Source: Chloroflexota bacterium
Lineage (GTDB): Bacteria > Chloroflexota > Chloroflexia > JAMDCE01
Length of the DNA stretch: 52,648 bases
Assembly (NCBI GenBank): GCA_023489135.1
Contig: JAMDCE010000527.1
Location: 1-52,648 of the forward strand
Direction of reading: 5' to 3'
Shown: positions 7,386 to 15,294 of the stretch, one piece after another
How positions within the stretch are numbered: position 1 is the stretch's first letter
Layout: each line of letters opens with the position of its first letter
The notes under the pieces: model-generated
The model's database searches: none
What the model saw: only the letters and a program-made list of their open reading frames with translations
What the model was told of the DNA's origin: nothing
Translations under genes and position numbers: made by a program

Positions 7386-7591
7386 AACGCGAGATAGAAG
7401 ATATCAGAGTCGATACGGACCGATTGCTCACAGAGCTGGAAACCCGGTTCCGCGATGCGCTGAACGTGCGAGCTCAGGCAGAGCGCCACCCACTCGCAGC
7501 GAGTTCGGCCGGTGTAGCCGTGTTCGGAGCTCTCGGGCTTACAGCCTACGCTCTCTACACTCGATTCACCCATAAACCACCCGGCAAATAG
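7358..7591 (+). CDS. DUF3618-like small membrane protein
   Basis: 77 residues starting MGTRSAEEIEREIEDIRVD, the characteristic helical head of DUF3618 proteins, followed by one transmembrane helix (AGVAVFGALGLTAYALY) and a short basic tail. ATG at 7358 has GGAGG seven bases upstream, inside the preceding gene. DUF3618 and the holin-like YqjE family commonly sit together, often with a third small membrane protein, in envelope stress loci; the function is not known. The next gene begins eight bases after its stop. Confidence 0.75.
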   Translation: MGTRSAEEIEREIEDIRVDTDRLLTELETRFRDALNVRAQAERHPLAASSAGVAVFGALGLTAYALYTRFTHKPPGK

Positions 7592-7598
7592 ACTGGCA

Positions 7599-8285
7599 AT
7601 GAGACCTCGCTACTCGCCTCAATTCGCGGAAGCGCCGGTCTACGATGACCGCTATGAGGCCGGAGGGGTGCTGGCCGGCAGGTTGATGAAATACCGCCGC
7701 CGAAGAGGGAGGCTGGTGCTGGCGATTTCAGGTCCCGGCGTCGAAGTGGCGCTACCGATTGCACAGGCGCTGCACGCCTCCCTGGACCTGGTCATCCCCA
7801 CCCTCCTTCCCATACCCCAGAGGCCCGAATCCAGTTTTGGCGCTGTCCTAGATGACACAATCGTGGTGAACGATGGACTGGCGGCCAACTGGGGATTGGG
7901 GCCTGATCAGATCAGGCATATCGCCCGGGATGTTTGGGACGCGGCCGTCCACCGCATGCGGCGGCTGCGTGGTGACGAACGGCTGCCCGACCCGCGCGGG
8001 AAGATCGTCATCTTTGCCGACGATGGTCTCGGCCTCGGATTCCCGATTCTAGCCGCCGTCGAGTGGGCATCCAGGCGCAAAGCCCGTGAGATCGTGGTGG
8101 CCCTACCCGTGGCTCCAAAATACGATCTCGAGCGCCTAATACCCCTCGTTTCCGAGGTGGTATGCCCGGTTCAGAGCGACGCCTGGAATCTCTACATCGC
8201 TTCCTTTTTCCGACGCTGGCAGAAGCCAACCGACGAGCAACTGTCGCAGCAGATTCGTCTTGCCCGGATGGATGCGGCCGGTTAG
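7599..8285 (+). CDS. Phosphoribosyltransferase-fold protein with degenerate PRPP loop
   Basis: 228 residues resembling the chromosomal phosphoribosyltransferase-like family (type I PRTase fold, N-terminal hood DDRYEAGGVLAGRL, then LVLAISGPGVEVALPIAQAL and RPESSFGAVLDD). At the PRPP-binding loop, where active enzymes read about DDGIATGAT, this protein reads DDGLGLGFP (residues 141-149): the two acidic residues remain but the Thr/Gly phosphate-binding residues are replaced. It may have altered substrate use or be a non-catalytic relative. It follows the DUF3618 gene by 8 bases and is probably in its operon. The later part PVAPKYDLERLIPLVSEVVC is typical of the family. Confidence 0.7.
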   Translation: MRPRYSPQFAEAPVYDDRYEAGGVLAGRLMKYRRRRGRLVLAISGPGVEVALPIAQALHASLDLVIPTLLPIPQRPESSFGAVLDDTIVVNDGLAANWGLGPDQIRHIARDVWDAAVHRMRRLRGDERLPDPRGKIVIFADDGLGLGFPILAAVEWASRRKAREIVVALPVAPKYDLERLIPLVSEVVCPVQSDAWNLYIASFFRRWQKPTDEQLSQQIRLARMDAAG

Positions 8286-8314
8286 AAAATCATCGACCAT
8301 CCCCACAAACTGCC

Positions 8315-8343
8315 TTGACTCGCTCAGCCTTTCTGCATACAAT
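8315..8343 (+). promoter_or_regulatory. Sigma-70-type promoter for the DUF47-pit operon
   Basis: TTGACT (8315-8320), 17-base spacer, TACAAT (8338-8343). Transcription would begin near 8350, leaving a leader of about 90 bases before the TTG start at 8443. No obvious Pho-box direct repeat is visible next to it. Confidence 0.72.
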
Positions 8344-8442
8344 CTAGAGGGCCAACATTCTGACCGGCGGCCCGTAAGCCTGTATAGCCTGGTCCCCGGC
8401 AAACGCAAGTCAGTGCCCAAAGAAAAGAAATGGAGGTGGTTC

Positions 8443-9072
8443 TTGTTCAGGCTGCGCCTAGTGCCACACGAACCAGCGTTCTTTGACCTATTCGAACGAG
8501 CCTCGAGCAACCTGCTGGCGGCAGCCAATCTGCTCCACGACCTCGTCAACTATTATTCCGGTGCGGAGAAAAAGGTCGGACGCATCACAGAGCGGGAGCA
8601 CCAGGGCGATACCATAACTCACGACATTATCGCCAAACTCAACAGCACTTTCGTCACGCCTTTCGATCGCGAGGATATGCACCGTCTGACCAGCGCCATC
8701 GACGACGTAGTAGATCATATCGAAGCCGCGGCAGATGTGATGCTCATTTATCGAATAGACGAGCCGACGGAATTCGTCAAGGAATTCGCCAAGATAATTG
8801 TTAGTTGCGCCGAGGAAATCCACGCCGCAATCCCGCTGCTGCGACACCGCGACCAGATGAAGAAAATCCTTAGCCTGTGCATCGAGATCAACCGGCTTGA
8901 GAACAGTGCCGATGCCATCCATCGCGCTGCGCTGGTGAAGCTGTTCGCCAATCCTACTGACCCCATCGACGTGATCAGGTGGAGGGAGATTTTCGGCCAA
9001 CTGGAGGCTGCGGCTGATCGCTGCGAAGACGTCGCCGATGTGCTTCAAGGCATGGTAATGAAGCATGCTTAA
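8443..9072 (+). CDS. DUF47/PhoU-like phosphate transport accessory protein
   Basis: 209 residues, all helical, of the DUF47 (TIGR00153) family that accompanies Pit transporters. Acidic metal-binding helices are visible in EREHQGDTITHDIIAKLN, FVTPFDREDMHRL, AIDDVVDHIEAAADVML and EAAADRCEDVADVL. It is thought to modulate phosphate flux through Pit. The TTG start at 8443 is chosen because GGAGG (8432-8436) lies six bases upstream and the start falls just after the promoter leader. Its last eight bases overlap the pit start, so the two are translationally coupled. Confidence 0.9.
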   Translation: MFRLRLVPHEPAFFDLFERASSNLLAAANLLHDLVNYYSGAEKKVGRITEREHQGDTITHDIIAKLNSTFVTPFDREDMHRLTSAIDDVVDHIEAAADVMLIYRIDEPTEFVKEFAKIIVSCAEEIHAAIPLLRHRDQMKKILSLCIEINRLENSADAIHRAALVKLFANPTDPIDVIRWREIFGQLEAAADRCEDVADVLQGMVMKHA

Positions 9073-10060
9073 CCCGGTGTTGCTCGCCCTCATCATCGCT
9101 CTCGCCCTGGCATTTGATTTCATTAACGGCTTCCACGACACCGCCAACGCGATCGCCACCTCGGTGTCAACTCGCGTTCTCTCTCCCACGCAGGCTATCT
9201 TGATGTCGGCTTTCCTGAACTTCCTCGGGGCCGTGGTGGTGGGCACCGCCGTGGCCAGCACCATAGGCAAAGGAATCGTCGAGCCATCGGCGGTCACCCA
9301 GTATACGGTGATGGCGGCCCTTCTCGGAGCCATTGCGTGGAATTTGATAACGTGGTATCTGGGGATACCGACCAGCTCCTCCCACGCCTTGATTGCAGGT
9401 ATCGTGGGCGCCTCTATACAAACAGCCGGCCTAAACGTTCTCAACCTGGGCGGACTCACCACCATCTTTGGCTCGTTGATGATCTCCCCTCTCGTTGGGC
9501 TTATGTTCGGATTCGCGGCGATGATCGGGTTGATGTGGGCGTTCAGGAAGTTCACACCTTCGTCGGTGAACGGCTACTTCAGGCACCTGCAGATCGCCTC
9601 GGCGGCCTTCATGGCTTTTAGCCATGGGTCCAACGACGCCCAGAAGACGATGGGAATAATAACGATGTCTCTGGTCAGCGTGGGACTACTTCGCTCCTTC
9701 GAGGTTCCTCTCTGGGTCATTGTGCTCTCGGCTTCGGCGATGGCCCTCGGGACCGCGGTCGGCGGCTGGAAGATCATTAGAACGCTGGGAGTCCGCCTGG
9801 TAAGCCTGAGGCCGGTGAACGGATTTGCGGCCGAGGCCTCGGCGGCTGCCATAATACAGATAGCGACCCATTTCGGGGCGCCGGTCAGCACTACCCATGT
9901 GATTTCCACGTCGATCATGGGCGTGGGCGCGTCGAGGCGCTTCTCTGCGGTGCGCTGGGGAGTTGCCGGCAACATCGCGATGGCGTGGATTCTCACGTTC
10001 CCCATCACGATGGCCTTTGCCTGGGGCATTCGCTTCTTGCTAGGGGTTTTCGTAGGTTAG
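9065..10060 (+). CDS. pit: Low-affinity inorganic phosphate transporter, Pit family
   Basis: 331 residues, about ten transmembrane helices, with the duplicated PiT signatures: FDFINGFHDTANAIATSVST near the N-terminus and FSHGSNDAQKTMGI in the second half, plus GIPTSSSHALIAG and FGAPVSTTHVISTSIMG. These mark a cation-coupled phosphate symporter (sulfate permease is a remote alternative). The ATG overlaps the DUF47 gene by eight bases. It ends two bases before the convergent rsmG stop, leaving no room for a separate terminator. Confidence 0.95.
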   Translation: MLNPVLLALIIALALAFDFINGFHDTANAIATSVSTRVLSPTQAILMSAFLNFLGAVVVGTAVASTIGKGIVEPSAVTQYTVMAALLGAIAWNLITWYLGIPTSSSHALIAGIVGASIQTAGLNVLNLGGLTTIFGSLMISPLVGLMFGFAAMIGLMWAFRKFTPSSVNGYFRHLQIASAAFMAFSHGSNDAQKTMGIITMSLVSVGLLRSFEVPLWVIVLSASAMALGTAVGGWKIIRTLGVRLVSLRPVNGFAAEASAAAIIQIATHFGAPVSTTHVISTSIMGVGASRRFSAVRWGVAGNIAMAWILTFPITMAFAWGIRFLLGVFVG

Positions 10061-10062
10061 AT

Positions 10063-10848
10063 TTACGAATCCAGCCTACCCAGCGGCCTCTTTGCGGGAA
10101 TGCCTGCTCGACGAGGAAAAGCGCGAGGCGCGGGACTGACCTTCTCGACTACTACCAGCCAGCGCCGGTCGAGCATTCCGGGCACCTCCACGGGACGCAC
10201 TTCCAGCAATCTTCCCCCCAGAATCCCCATAGCTCCGAGTGAGGCATCGATCTCGGTCTGGATATCCCCCTTCTTAGGCGCGATGAACCTGCCTCCAAGC
10301 TTGGCAAACGGCAGACAGTATTCCGACAACACGGCGAGCTCCGCGACCGCCCGGGACACCACCACGTCGTAGCGTTCTCGGTGGCTCGACTGCTGCCCAA
10401 CCTCTTCCGCCCTACCATTCACCACACCTACCCTGCGCAAGCCGAGTGTTCGCGCCACGTGGTCGAGAAAGGCGGTCTTTTTGCCGGTGGATTCGAGCAG
10501 CACCACCGACATTTCGGGGCGGGCCAAAGCCAGTGGGATTCCCGGGAACCCGGCCCCGGCGCCAACGTCAATGACTGACGTGCCGCAGAGAGGAGGCAGT
10601 CCAGACAGCGGTCTTTCTCGCTCCGGATGGCTTACGGCAGGGAACCCCAGGAAACAGGTCAGCGAATCGAGGAAATGCCTGGTCTGAATTCCTTCGAGGT
10701 CGCTTATGGCGGTCAGGTTGAACTTCTTGTTCCAGGTGATCAATTCGGCGGCATAGGTGGCGAACTGTGCCAACTGCTCCGGCGTCAACTCCAACCCAAG
10801 CCATTCCGCCCCTTCCTTGAGAAGAGTCATTTCAAACGGGTCTGCCAT
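10063..10848 (-). CDS. rsmG: 16S rRNA (guanine527-N7)-methyltransferase RsmG
   Basis: 261 residues; transfers methyl from SAM to N7 of G527 in 16S rRNA. The family core is clear: WNKKFNLTAISDLEGIQTRHFLDSL cut here into WNKKFNLTAIS and RHFLDSL, the SAM loop VIDVGAGAGFPGIPLAL, LESTGKKTAFLDHVA and DVVVSRAVAEL. The C-terminal tail is a little longer and basic. ATG at 10848 has GGAGA 11 bases upstream; a TTG at 10866 would start inside galK. It is the last gene of a minus-strand run from the prepilin peptidase, an unusual place for a gene often found beside parAB or mnmG. Confidence 0.94.
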   Translation of the reverse strand: MADPFEMTLLKEGAEWLGLELTPEQLAQFATYAAELITWNKKFNLTAISDLEGIQTRHFLDSLTCFLGFPAVSHPERERPLSGLPPLCGTSVIDVGAGAGFPGIPLALARPEMSVVLLESTGKKTAFLDHVARTLGLRRVGVVNGRAEEVGQQSSHRERYDVVVSRAVAELAVLSEYCLPFAKLGGRFIAPKKGDIQTEIDASLGAMGILGGRLLEVRPVEVPGMLDRRWLVVVEKVSPAPRAFPRRAGIPAKRPLGRLDS

Positions 10849-10852
10849 TTCG

Positions 10853-12043
10853 CTAACTATCTCCAAGGTCGAGGATCGCTCCTGCTCCCTCGGCCGGCTC
10901 GCAAACCCATATGCGAGCTTCCCGCCCGGTAAACTTGCGATAGGTCTCTCCTACTCGACGGGCGAAGTCGTCTAGAACTTCCACCTCGACCAGGCTTACC
11001 GTGCAGCCCCCGAATCCTGCCCCGGTCATCCTGGATCCCAGGCATCCTTCAACACCCATTCCCGCTTCAACCAACCGGTCCAGCTCCCAGCAGCTCACCT
11101 CGTAGCGGTAGCGCAGGCTCTGGTGTGACCGGCACATAAGCTCCCCGAAGCATTTCCGATCGCCAATCTCCAGCGCCCGCACCCCCTGAAGCACACGCTC
11201 GTTTTCGCTCACCACGTGCCGGCACCGGCGCCTTAGCAACTCCGGGAGACTATCTCCTAGCGCCTCCAGATCAGCTGAGGTGATATCTCGCAGCGCGGTG
11301 ACGCGCGGCTTCATTCCTGCCAGGATGGCAACGCCCTCCCGGCACTGCTCGCGGCGCCGGTTGTATTCTGACTGCGCCAGGCTGCGTCTCACACCGCTAT
11401 CGCAAACCACTATCTTAACCCGCTCCGTGTCCATCGGAACCAGCCTGTAGGAAAGGTCCCGGCAATCGATGAGAACCGCGTGACCTCGCGAGGCGGTGAG
11501 TGACACCAGCTGATCCATGATGCCCGACTGTACCCCGATGAACTCATTCTCGACTCGCTGCCCGATTCTCGCTTTCTCACCGGGTATGATTTCCAGCCGC
11601 GAGACGGACTCGAAGCTTAGCACAAGGGCCATCTCCAGCGCAGCCGAGGAACTTAGGCCCTCCCCAATGGGTACATTTCCCTCAAGTACCGCGTCCATAC
11701 CGCTGAGCCGGTGTCCCAACGATTCCAGGCATACAGCGATTCCCCTAACGAAGGTTGTGAACTTGTCCCGTCCCTGAATCAGCTTGTCGCCGAGGGCAAA
11801 CGATACTGAGCGACGGAGGTTAAGGGAGTGAACGTTTACGATGCGGTCAGAGCGGGGACGCGCGGCAATCAGCACCGATCGGTCAATGGCTATAGGGAGA
11901 ACGAACCCTTCGTTGTAATCCGTGTGCTCCCCCAGAAGATTCACCCGTCCCGGAGCACGGAAGACGAGCGCCCGCCCGGCGCCAAACCGCTCTTCCAGCG
12001 CCGACAACAGACGCCGAGCCCTTTCAGTTTCCCGGATCAACAT
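10853..12043 (-). CDS. galK: Galactokinase
   Basis: 396 residues of the GHMP kinase family; phosphorylates galactose to galactose 1-phosphate. The galactokinase signature PGRVNLLGEHTDYNEG is at 31-46, the ATP-binding GHMP loop appears as VPIGEGLSSSAALEMAL, and the C-terminal motif as SRMTGAGFGGCTVSL. The start ATG overlaps the stop of the glycosyltransferase gene (TGATG), implying coupling. No galT or galE is in the window, so the Leloir pathway cannot be completed from here. Related GHMP sugar kinases are an alternative, but the 16-residue signature favours galactokinase. Confidence 0.92.
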   Translation of the reverse strand: MLIRETERARRLLSALEERFGAGRALVFRAPGRVNLLGEHTDYNEGFVLPIAIDRSVLIAARPRSDRIVNVHSLNLRRSVSFALGDKLIQGRDKFTTFVRGIAVCLESLGHRLSGMDAVLEGNVPIGEGLSSSAALEMALVLSFESVSRLEIIPGEKARIGQRVENEFIGVQSGIMDQLVSLTASRGHAVLIDCRDLSYRLVPMDTERVKIVVCDSGVRRSLAQSEYNRRREQCREGVAILAGMKPRVTALRDITSADLEALGDSLPELLRRRCRHVVSENERVLQGVRALEIGDRKCFGELMCRSHQSLRYRYEVSCWELDRLVEAGMGVEGCLGSRMTGAGFGGCTVSLVEVEVLDDFARRVGETYRKFTGREARIWVCEPAEGAGAILDLGDS

Positions 12044-12813
12044 CAACTACTTTCCAGGGCTTCTTTGGCCTTTGGGTTTACCTTTCCGCGGTGAATCAGA
12101 GGGATACGACAGAGGTCCCACAGCACGCGCAGCGCGTGACCGCTAGATACTCGCATCCGTGAGCCTGAAGCATTGGTCCACATCACCGGAACCTCCGCTA
12201 CAGAGTACCCGCTTCTGCGCGCCAGATAAAGTACTTCGACATCGAAGATGATACTGTTGAGCACCGACGACTGGAAGAGCTTGTGGCCGACCTCCCGGCG
12301 GAAGCATTTGAATCCCGACTGGGTATCGCCGACCCCCTTGACCACCAAGAGCGCAACGAGCGAATGAAACAACTTACCCAGGAGACGGCGGTACAGAGGC
12401 TGGGAAGCGCGCATGTCCGTGCCATCGGGCTGAATGCGCGAGCCAATGGCGATATCGTATCCGCTGGCCATCTTTTCCAACACCCTATCCACTTCTTCGA
12501 TAGGGGTGGACAGGTCGGCGTCGGTAAACAAAACATAGGTTCCCTGAGAAGCAAGCACAGCGCGCCTGATCCCCGCTCCTTTCCCCATATTGTGGGGTGT
12601 AGATAGCAAAGTTAGGCGCGGGCTCTTGATAGACCGCACCACCTCCCGTGTCTTGTCCCTTGAGCCATCGTCATTCACCACAATTTCGTAGGCGTAGCCC
12701 CTGCCATCCAGGTAGTCAACGATCTTCTGAAGCGAAGGCCCTATTCGCGCCTCCTCGTTGTAGGCGGAAATGGCTACCGAGAGAAAAGGCTCGACGCGGT
12801 TTATCTCAGCCAA
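12043..12813 (-). CDS. Family 2 glycosyltransferase, dolichyl-phosphate glucosyltransferase-like
   Basis: 256 residues of a GT-A fold without obvious transmembrane helices. Nucleotide-sugar and metal sites show in VAISAYNEEARIGPSL, EIVVNDDGSRDKT, LFTDADLSTPIEEVD (the DxD region) and IAIGSRIQPDG; GVGDTQSGFKCFRR is typical of the dolichyl/polyprenyl-phosphate glucosyl- and mannosyltransferase branch. It probably transfers a hexose from a nucleotide sugar to a polyprenyl phosphate at the cytoplasmic membrane face. TTG at 12813 has GGAGA five bases upstream. Its stop overlaps the galK start. Confidence 0.88.
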   Translation of the reverse strand: MAEINRVEPFLSVAISAYNEEARIGPSLQKIVDYLDGRGYAYEIVVNDDGSRDKTREVVRSIKSPRLTLLSTPHNMGKGAGIRRAVLASQGTYVLFTDADLSTPIEEVDRVLEKMASGYDIAIGSRIQPDGTDMRASQPLYRRLLGKLFHSLVALLVVKGVGDTQSGFKCFRREVGHKLFQSSVLNSIIFDVEVLYLARRSGYSVAEVPVMWTNASGSRMRVSSGHALRVLWDLCRIPLIHRGKVNPKAKEALESS

Positions 12814-12875
12814 TAAGATCTCCTTGCCGAGGACGGGGCTTGTCGCGCGATTGCCGCAGGCAAATCACCGGCAAC

Positions 12876-13604
12876 TCACCGAGTCCAAATAAGAACCACC
12901 AGGGCTCCCGCGCATAAGGCGGTTCCGTAAGGTATCGCCGACTTGCTCGAAACCCGTTTCACCATCAGCGCCCAGATACCGGCCAGGGCGCCCAGCGCCG
13001 TTCCCAACAAGGCCGCCGTTAGCGCCCCCGGCATGCCGGTAATCAGGCCGATGAACAGAGCCAGTTTCACGTCTCCCTGGCCCAGGGCATCGTCCCGCTT
13101 GTAGATTAGCACACTGGCCACATAAAGCGCCAGGAATAGACCGCCGTAGAAAAGACCCCCCAGCAGTCCCGAGAAACCGTTGAGGCCCGGGGTGACGAAT
13201 GACAGCGCCAGCGCCACAATTATGCTGGGATACGTTACGACGTTGAGTATGAGGCGATGCTCGAGGTCTATGACGAACACCAGCACCAGGATGGCGGCGT
13301 AAAGGGAGTAAATCACCAACACCCAGGAGAGCCCGAACCTCAGGAACAGGGCGCCAAACACGGCCATGGTGACCAGCTCGATCAAGACCGATTTTAGGAT
13401 AGGCTGCGCGCCGCAAACTCTACACTTTCCACGAGTAATGAGGTAACCCAGCAATGGCACTAGCTCAAGTGAACCGAGCGCGGCGCCGCAGTTTCCACAA
13501 CGCGTTGGCATTGACAACAAAGGCTCGCGGCGAGGGAGACGGAAAGCCATCAGGTCGATACCCGCTCCAACGATCAACCCAGCCACCAGCCAGAGAAATA
13601 ACAC
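12876..13604 (-). CDS. pilD: Prepilin peptidase (A24, type IV prepilin leader peptidase / methylase)
   Basis: 242-residue polytopic membrane protein with both halves of the bifunctional enzyme: an N-terminal methylase region with two CxxC pairs (Cys36/39 and Cys61/64) and the A24 aspartyl peptidase with Asp113 in VIDLEHRLIL and Asp178 in GQGDVKLAL. It cleaves and N-methylates type IV prepilin-like proteins at the membrane. GTG at 13604 follows AGGAG by six bases. No pilin or assembly gene is in the window, so its substrates lie elsewhere. Confidence 0.93.
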   Translation of the reverse strand: MLFLWLVAGLIVGAGIDLMAFRLPRREPLLSMPTRCGNCGAALGSLELVPLLGYLITRGKCRVCGAQPILKSVLIELVTMAVFGALFLRFGLSWVLVIYSLYAAILVLVFVIDLEHRLILNVVTYPSIIVALALSFVTPGLNGFSGLLGGLFYGGLFLALYVASVLIYKRDDALGQGDVKLALFIGLITGMPGALTAALLGTALGALAGIWALMVKRVSSKSAIPYGTALCAGALVVLIWTR

Positions 13605-13694
13605 GTTCGACTCCTAGCGTCCGTTCCGTCACCCTTCAAGGCGATAGGATAAGGCATGAATGGCGGTTTGTCAACGAAGGCAGGAGCGAACGGG

Positions 13695-14732
13695 CTACCT
13701 CTTGGCCCGTATGTACTGCACGGGCCACTCGACTTCCTTCTTCAGTTGTGCGGCGGCGTCGAGCGGCCAGTAGGGGTGGCGAAGCAGCTCGCGTCCCAAT
13801 ACCACCAGATCAGCCCGCTCGTTGCGGATGATCTCCTCCGCCAGCTCCGCAGTCGTGATGATGCCAACCGCGGCGGTCGGCATCTTGGCCTCGTGCTTGA
13901 TCTTGTAAGCGAAGGGCACCTGATAACCCGGCCCGGCCGAGATGGGAGCCGGGACCACTCCCCCCGAGCTGCAATCAATCAGGTCGACGCCGTGTCCCTT
14001 GAGGATCCTGGCTATCTCGACCGTCTCCTCGACGTCTATGCCCCCGGGGAGGTAATCCGAAGCCGACAGCCGAACGAAGAGGGGGGAGGCATCGGGCCAG
14101 ACCTTCCTCACAGAATCGAGTATCTGATTGAGAAAGAGAACCCGACCTTGCCGGGAGCCACCGTATTCGTCCTGCCTATAGTTGGAGAGAGGAGAAAGGA
14201 ACTCGTTGATGAGATAACCGTGGGCGGCGTGAAGCTCGATAGCGTCGAAACCCGCCTGCAAAGCGCGGCGAGCGGCGCTTTGGAAATTGGCTACTACCCG
14301 GCGAATCTCGTCCACCGTCAGGGCGTGAGGAGCCTTCCATCCCTCGTCGAAGAGTATGGCGCTGGGAGCCACCGGCTCCTCCGGCCCGAAACCCTTATCG
14401 TCGGACCAGGCTTTTCTGCCGGCGTGAGCCAGCTGGATGCCGATCTTAGACCCGTTCTTGTGACACAGGTCCACTATCCGGGAGAAAGGCTCAATGTGCC
14501 GCTCCTCGTAGATCCCCAGGTCCCCTTGGCTGAGGCGACCCCGGCTTTCCACCGCTGTGGCCTCGACCATGATCAACCCGGCTCCGCCTACAGCCCGGGT
14601 GGGGTAGTGCACAAGGTGCCAGTCGTTCGGCGCGGCGTCCTTTCCGGCGGAGTACTGGCACATTGGAGACATCATGATTCGGTTCTTGAGCGTTAGTCCC
14701 CTCAACGTGATGGGATCAAAAAGATGCGGCAC
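13695..14732 (-). CDS. namA: NADPH dehydrogenase, old yellow enzyme family (YqjM/NamA type)
   Basis: 345 residues, FMN-binding TIM barrel reducing activated C=C bonds or nitro compounds. YqjM-class features: MSPMCQYSA with the redox-tuning Cys, IGIQLAHAGRKAW, the active-site region ELHAAHGYLINEFLSPLSNY followed by RQDEYGG, and VGIITTAELAEEII / RELLRHPYW near the FMN phosphate. GTG at 14732 is preferred because AGGGGGG lies about six bases upstream; the TTG at 14738 would abut that site. A 13-bp direct repeat at 14750-14784 just upstream suggests specific repression or activation. Confidence 0.92.
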   Translation of the reverse strand: MPHLFDPITLRGLTLKNRIMMSPMCQYSAGKDAAPNDWHLVHYPTRAVGGAGLIMVEATAVESRGRLSQGDLGIYEERHIEPFSRIVDLCHKNGSKIGIQLAHAGRKAWSDDKGFGPEEPVAPSAILFDEGWKAPHALTVDEIRRVVANFQSAARRALQAGFDAIELHAAHGYLINEFLSPLSNYRQDEYGGSRQGRVLFLNQILDSVRKVWPDASPLFVRLSASDYLPGGIDVEETVEIARILKGHGVDLIDCSSGGVVPAPISAGPGYQVPFAYKIKHEAKMPTAAVGIITTAELAEEIIRNERADLVVLGRELLRHPYWPLDAAAQLKKEVEWPVQYIRAKR

Positions 14733-14749
14733 CTTCAACCCCCCTATCT

Positions 14750-14784
14750 ATAAGACAATTATTCCCCATCAATAAGACAATTAT
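14750..14784 (-). promoter_or_regulatory. Direct-repeat operator candidate upstream of namA
   Basis: The 13-mer ATAAGACAATTAT (plus strand) occurs twice, at 14750-14762 and 14772-14784, exactly 22 bases (two helical turns) apart, ending 18 bases from the proposed namA start. Same-face spacing of identical half-sites is typical of a cooperative regulator. The regulator is not identifiable here. Confidence 0.5.
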
Positions 14785-14836
14785 ACTCGCCACCCGGCGG
14801 GCAAGTAAATCTCGTACTGGCCGGGCGCAAAAATGG

Positions 14837-14865
14837 TTGCATTATCTTGGCGATTTTGCTAAAAT
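14837..14865 (+). promoter_or_regulatory. Promoter for leuS T-box transcript
   Basis: TTGCAT (14837-14842), 17-base spacer, TAAAAT (14860-14865). Transcription should begin near 14872, just before the T-box stem I. Confidence 0.65.
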
Positions 14866-15090
14866 ACCATCGCGATGCGTTGAACAGGAGTAGTAGACCT
14901 GATCGCAGCAGAGAGTCACGTACCGGTGAGAGCGTGGCAAGATTCGCCGACGGTTGGTCCGCAACAAGCCAACCGGAAGCCGGCGGAACAGGTCGAACTC
15001 GCCTGGGAGCAGCGGTGGTGAACGGCGAGAGGGCTCGCTCAATAGCTGCTGCCGGAGATGCACCCGTTATAGTGCTTGAGCGGATGACGT

Positions 15091-15166
15091 GGGCCTGTGG
15101 CGCAACTGGGAGCGCGCGACACTGGCAGTGTCGAGGTCAGGGGTTCGAGTCCCCTCAGGTCCACCA
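15091..15166 (+). tRNA. tRNA-Ala (anticodon GGC), encoded CCA end
   Basis: A full cloverleaf can be drawn: acceptor 15091-15097 with 15156-15162 (one G.U), D stem GCGC/GCGC with an 8-base loop, anticodon stem CGACA/TGTCG with loop CTGGCAG (GGC at 15124-15126), five-base variable loop, T stem AGGGG/CCCCT with loop TTCGAGT. The third acceptor pair is G3.U70, the main alanine identity element, and the discriminator is A (15163) followed by encoded CCA. Anticodon and identity pair agree on alanine. The gene lies wholly inside the leuS T-box leader, upstream of the attenuator, so it should be transcribed whether or not leuS is. Confidence 0.95.
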
Positions 15167-15192
15167 ATTCAAACAGGGTGGTACCGCGGAGA

Positions 15193-15230
15193 AACCTTTC
15201 GTCCCTGATTGTGGTGACGAAGGGTTTTTT
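15193..15230 (+). terminator. T-box attenuator of leuS
   Basis: Stem 15193-15203 pairs with 15216-15226 (11 pairs, one G.U), 12-base loop, ending in six T residues (15225-15230). It overlaps the competing T-box antiterminator region, as expected of a transcription attenuator. Confidence 0.9.
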
Positions 15231-15294
15231 CATGGGCGAAAACGGACCGGGCGGAAAATTGACTCCACTTCTTGTCGAAAGGAGCATGTGAACG

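Larger units (their letters stand above)
14872..15230 (+). promoter_or_regulatory. T-box leader controlling leuS, interrupted by a tRNA gene
   Basis: Stem I shows the expected order: AGTAGTA (14889-14895), the AG bulge AGAGAG (14910-14915), the distal loop GGTGAGAG (14925-14932), an extra hairpin, then the specifier loop GAACTCG, whose specifier triplet CTC (14998-15000) codes for Leu and matches the downstream leuS. GACCTG (14896-14901) pairs with CAGGTC (14989-14994) above the specifier loop, and CAGG with CCTG below it. The antiterminator sequence AGGGTGGTACCGCG is at 15175-15188 and the terminator at 15193-15230. In between, where stem III and linker normally lie, sits a complete tRNA-Ala gene (15091-15166). 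Uncharged tRNA-Leu is expected to pair through the specifier and the UGGU bulge and permit read-through. Confidence 0.88.

Noticed and set aside
6993..7591. Prophage remnant, because of the holin-like protein
   Set aside because: No other phage gene is near; the YqjE/DUF3618 pair is a common chromosomal arrangement.
10063..13604. A dedicated galactose operon
   Set aside because: Only galK fits; galT, galE and transport genes are missing and the neighbours (pilD, rsmG) are unrelated housekeeping genes.
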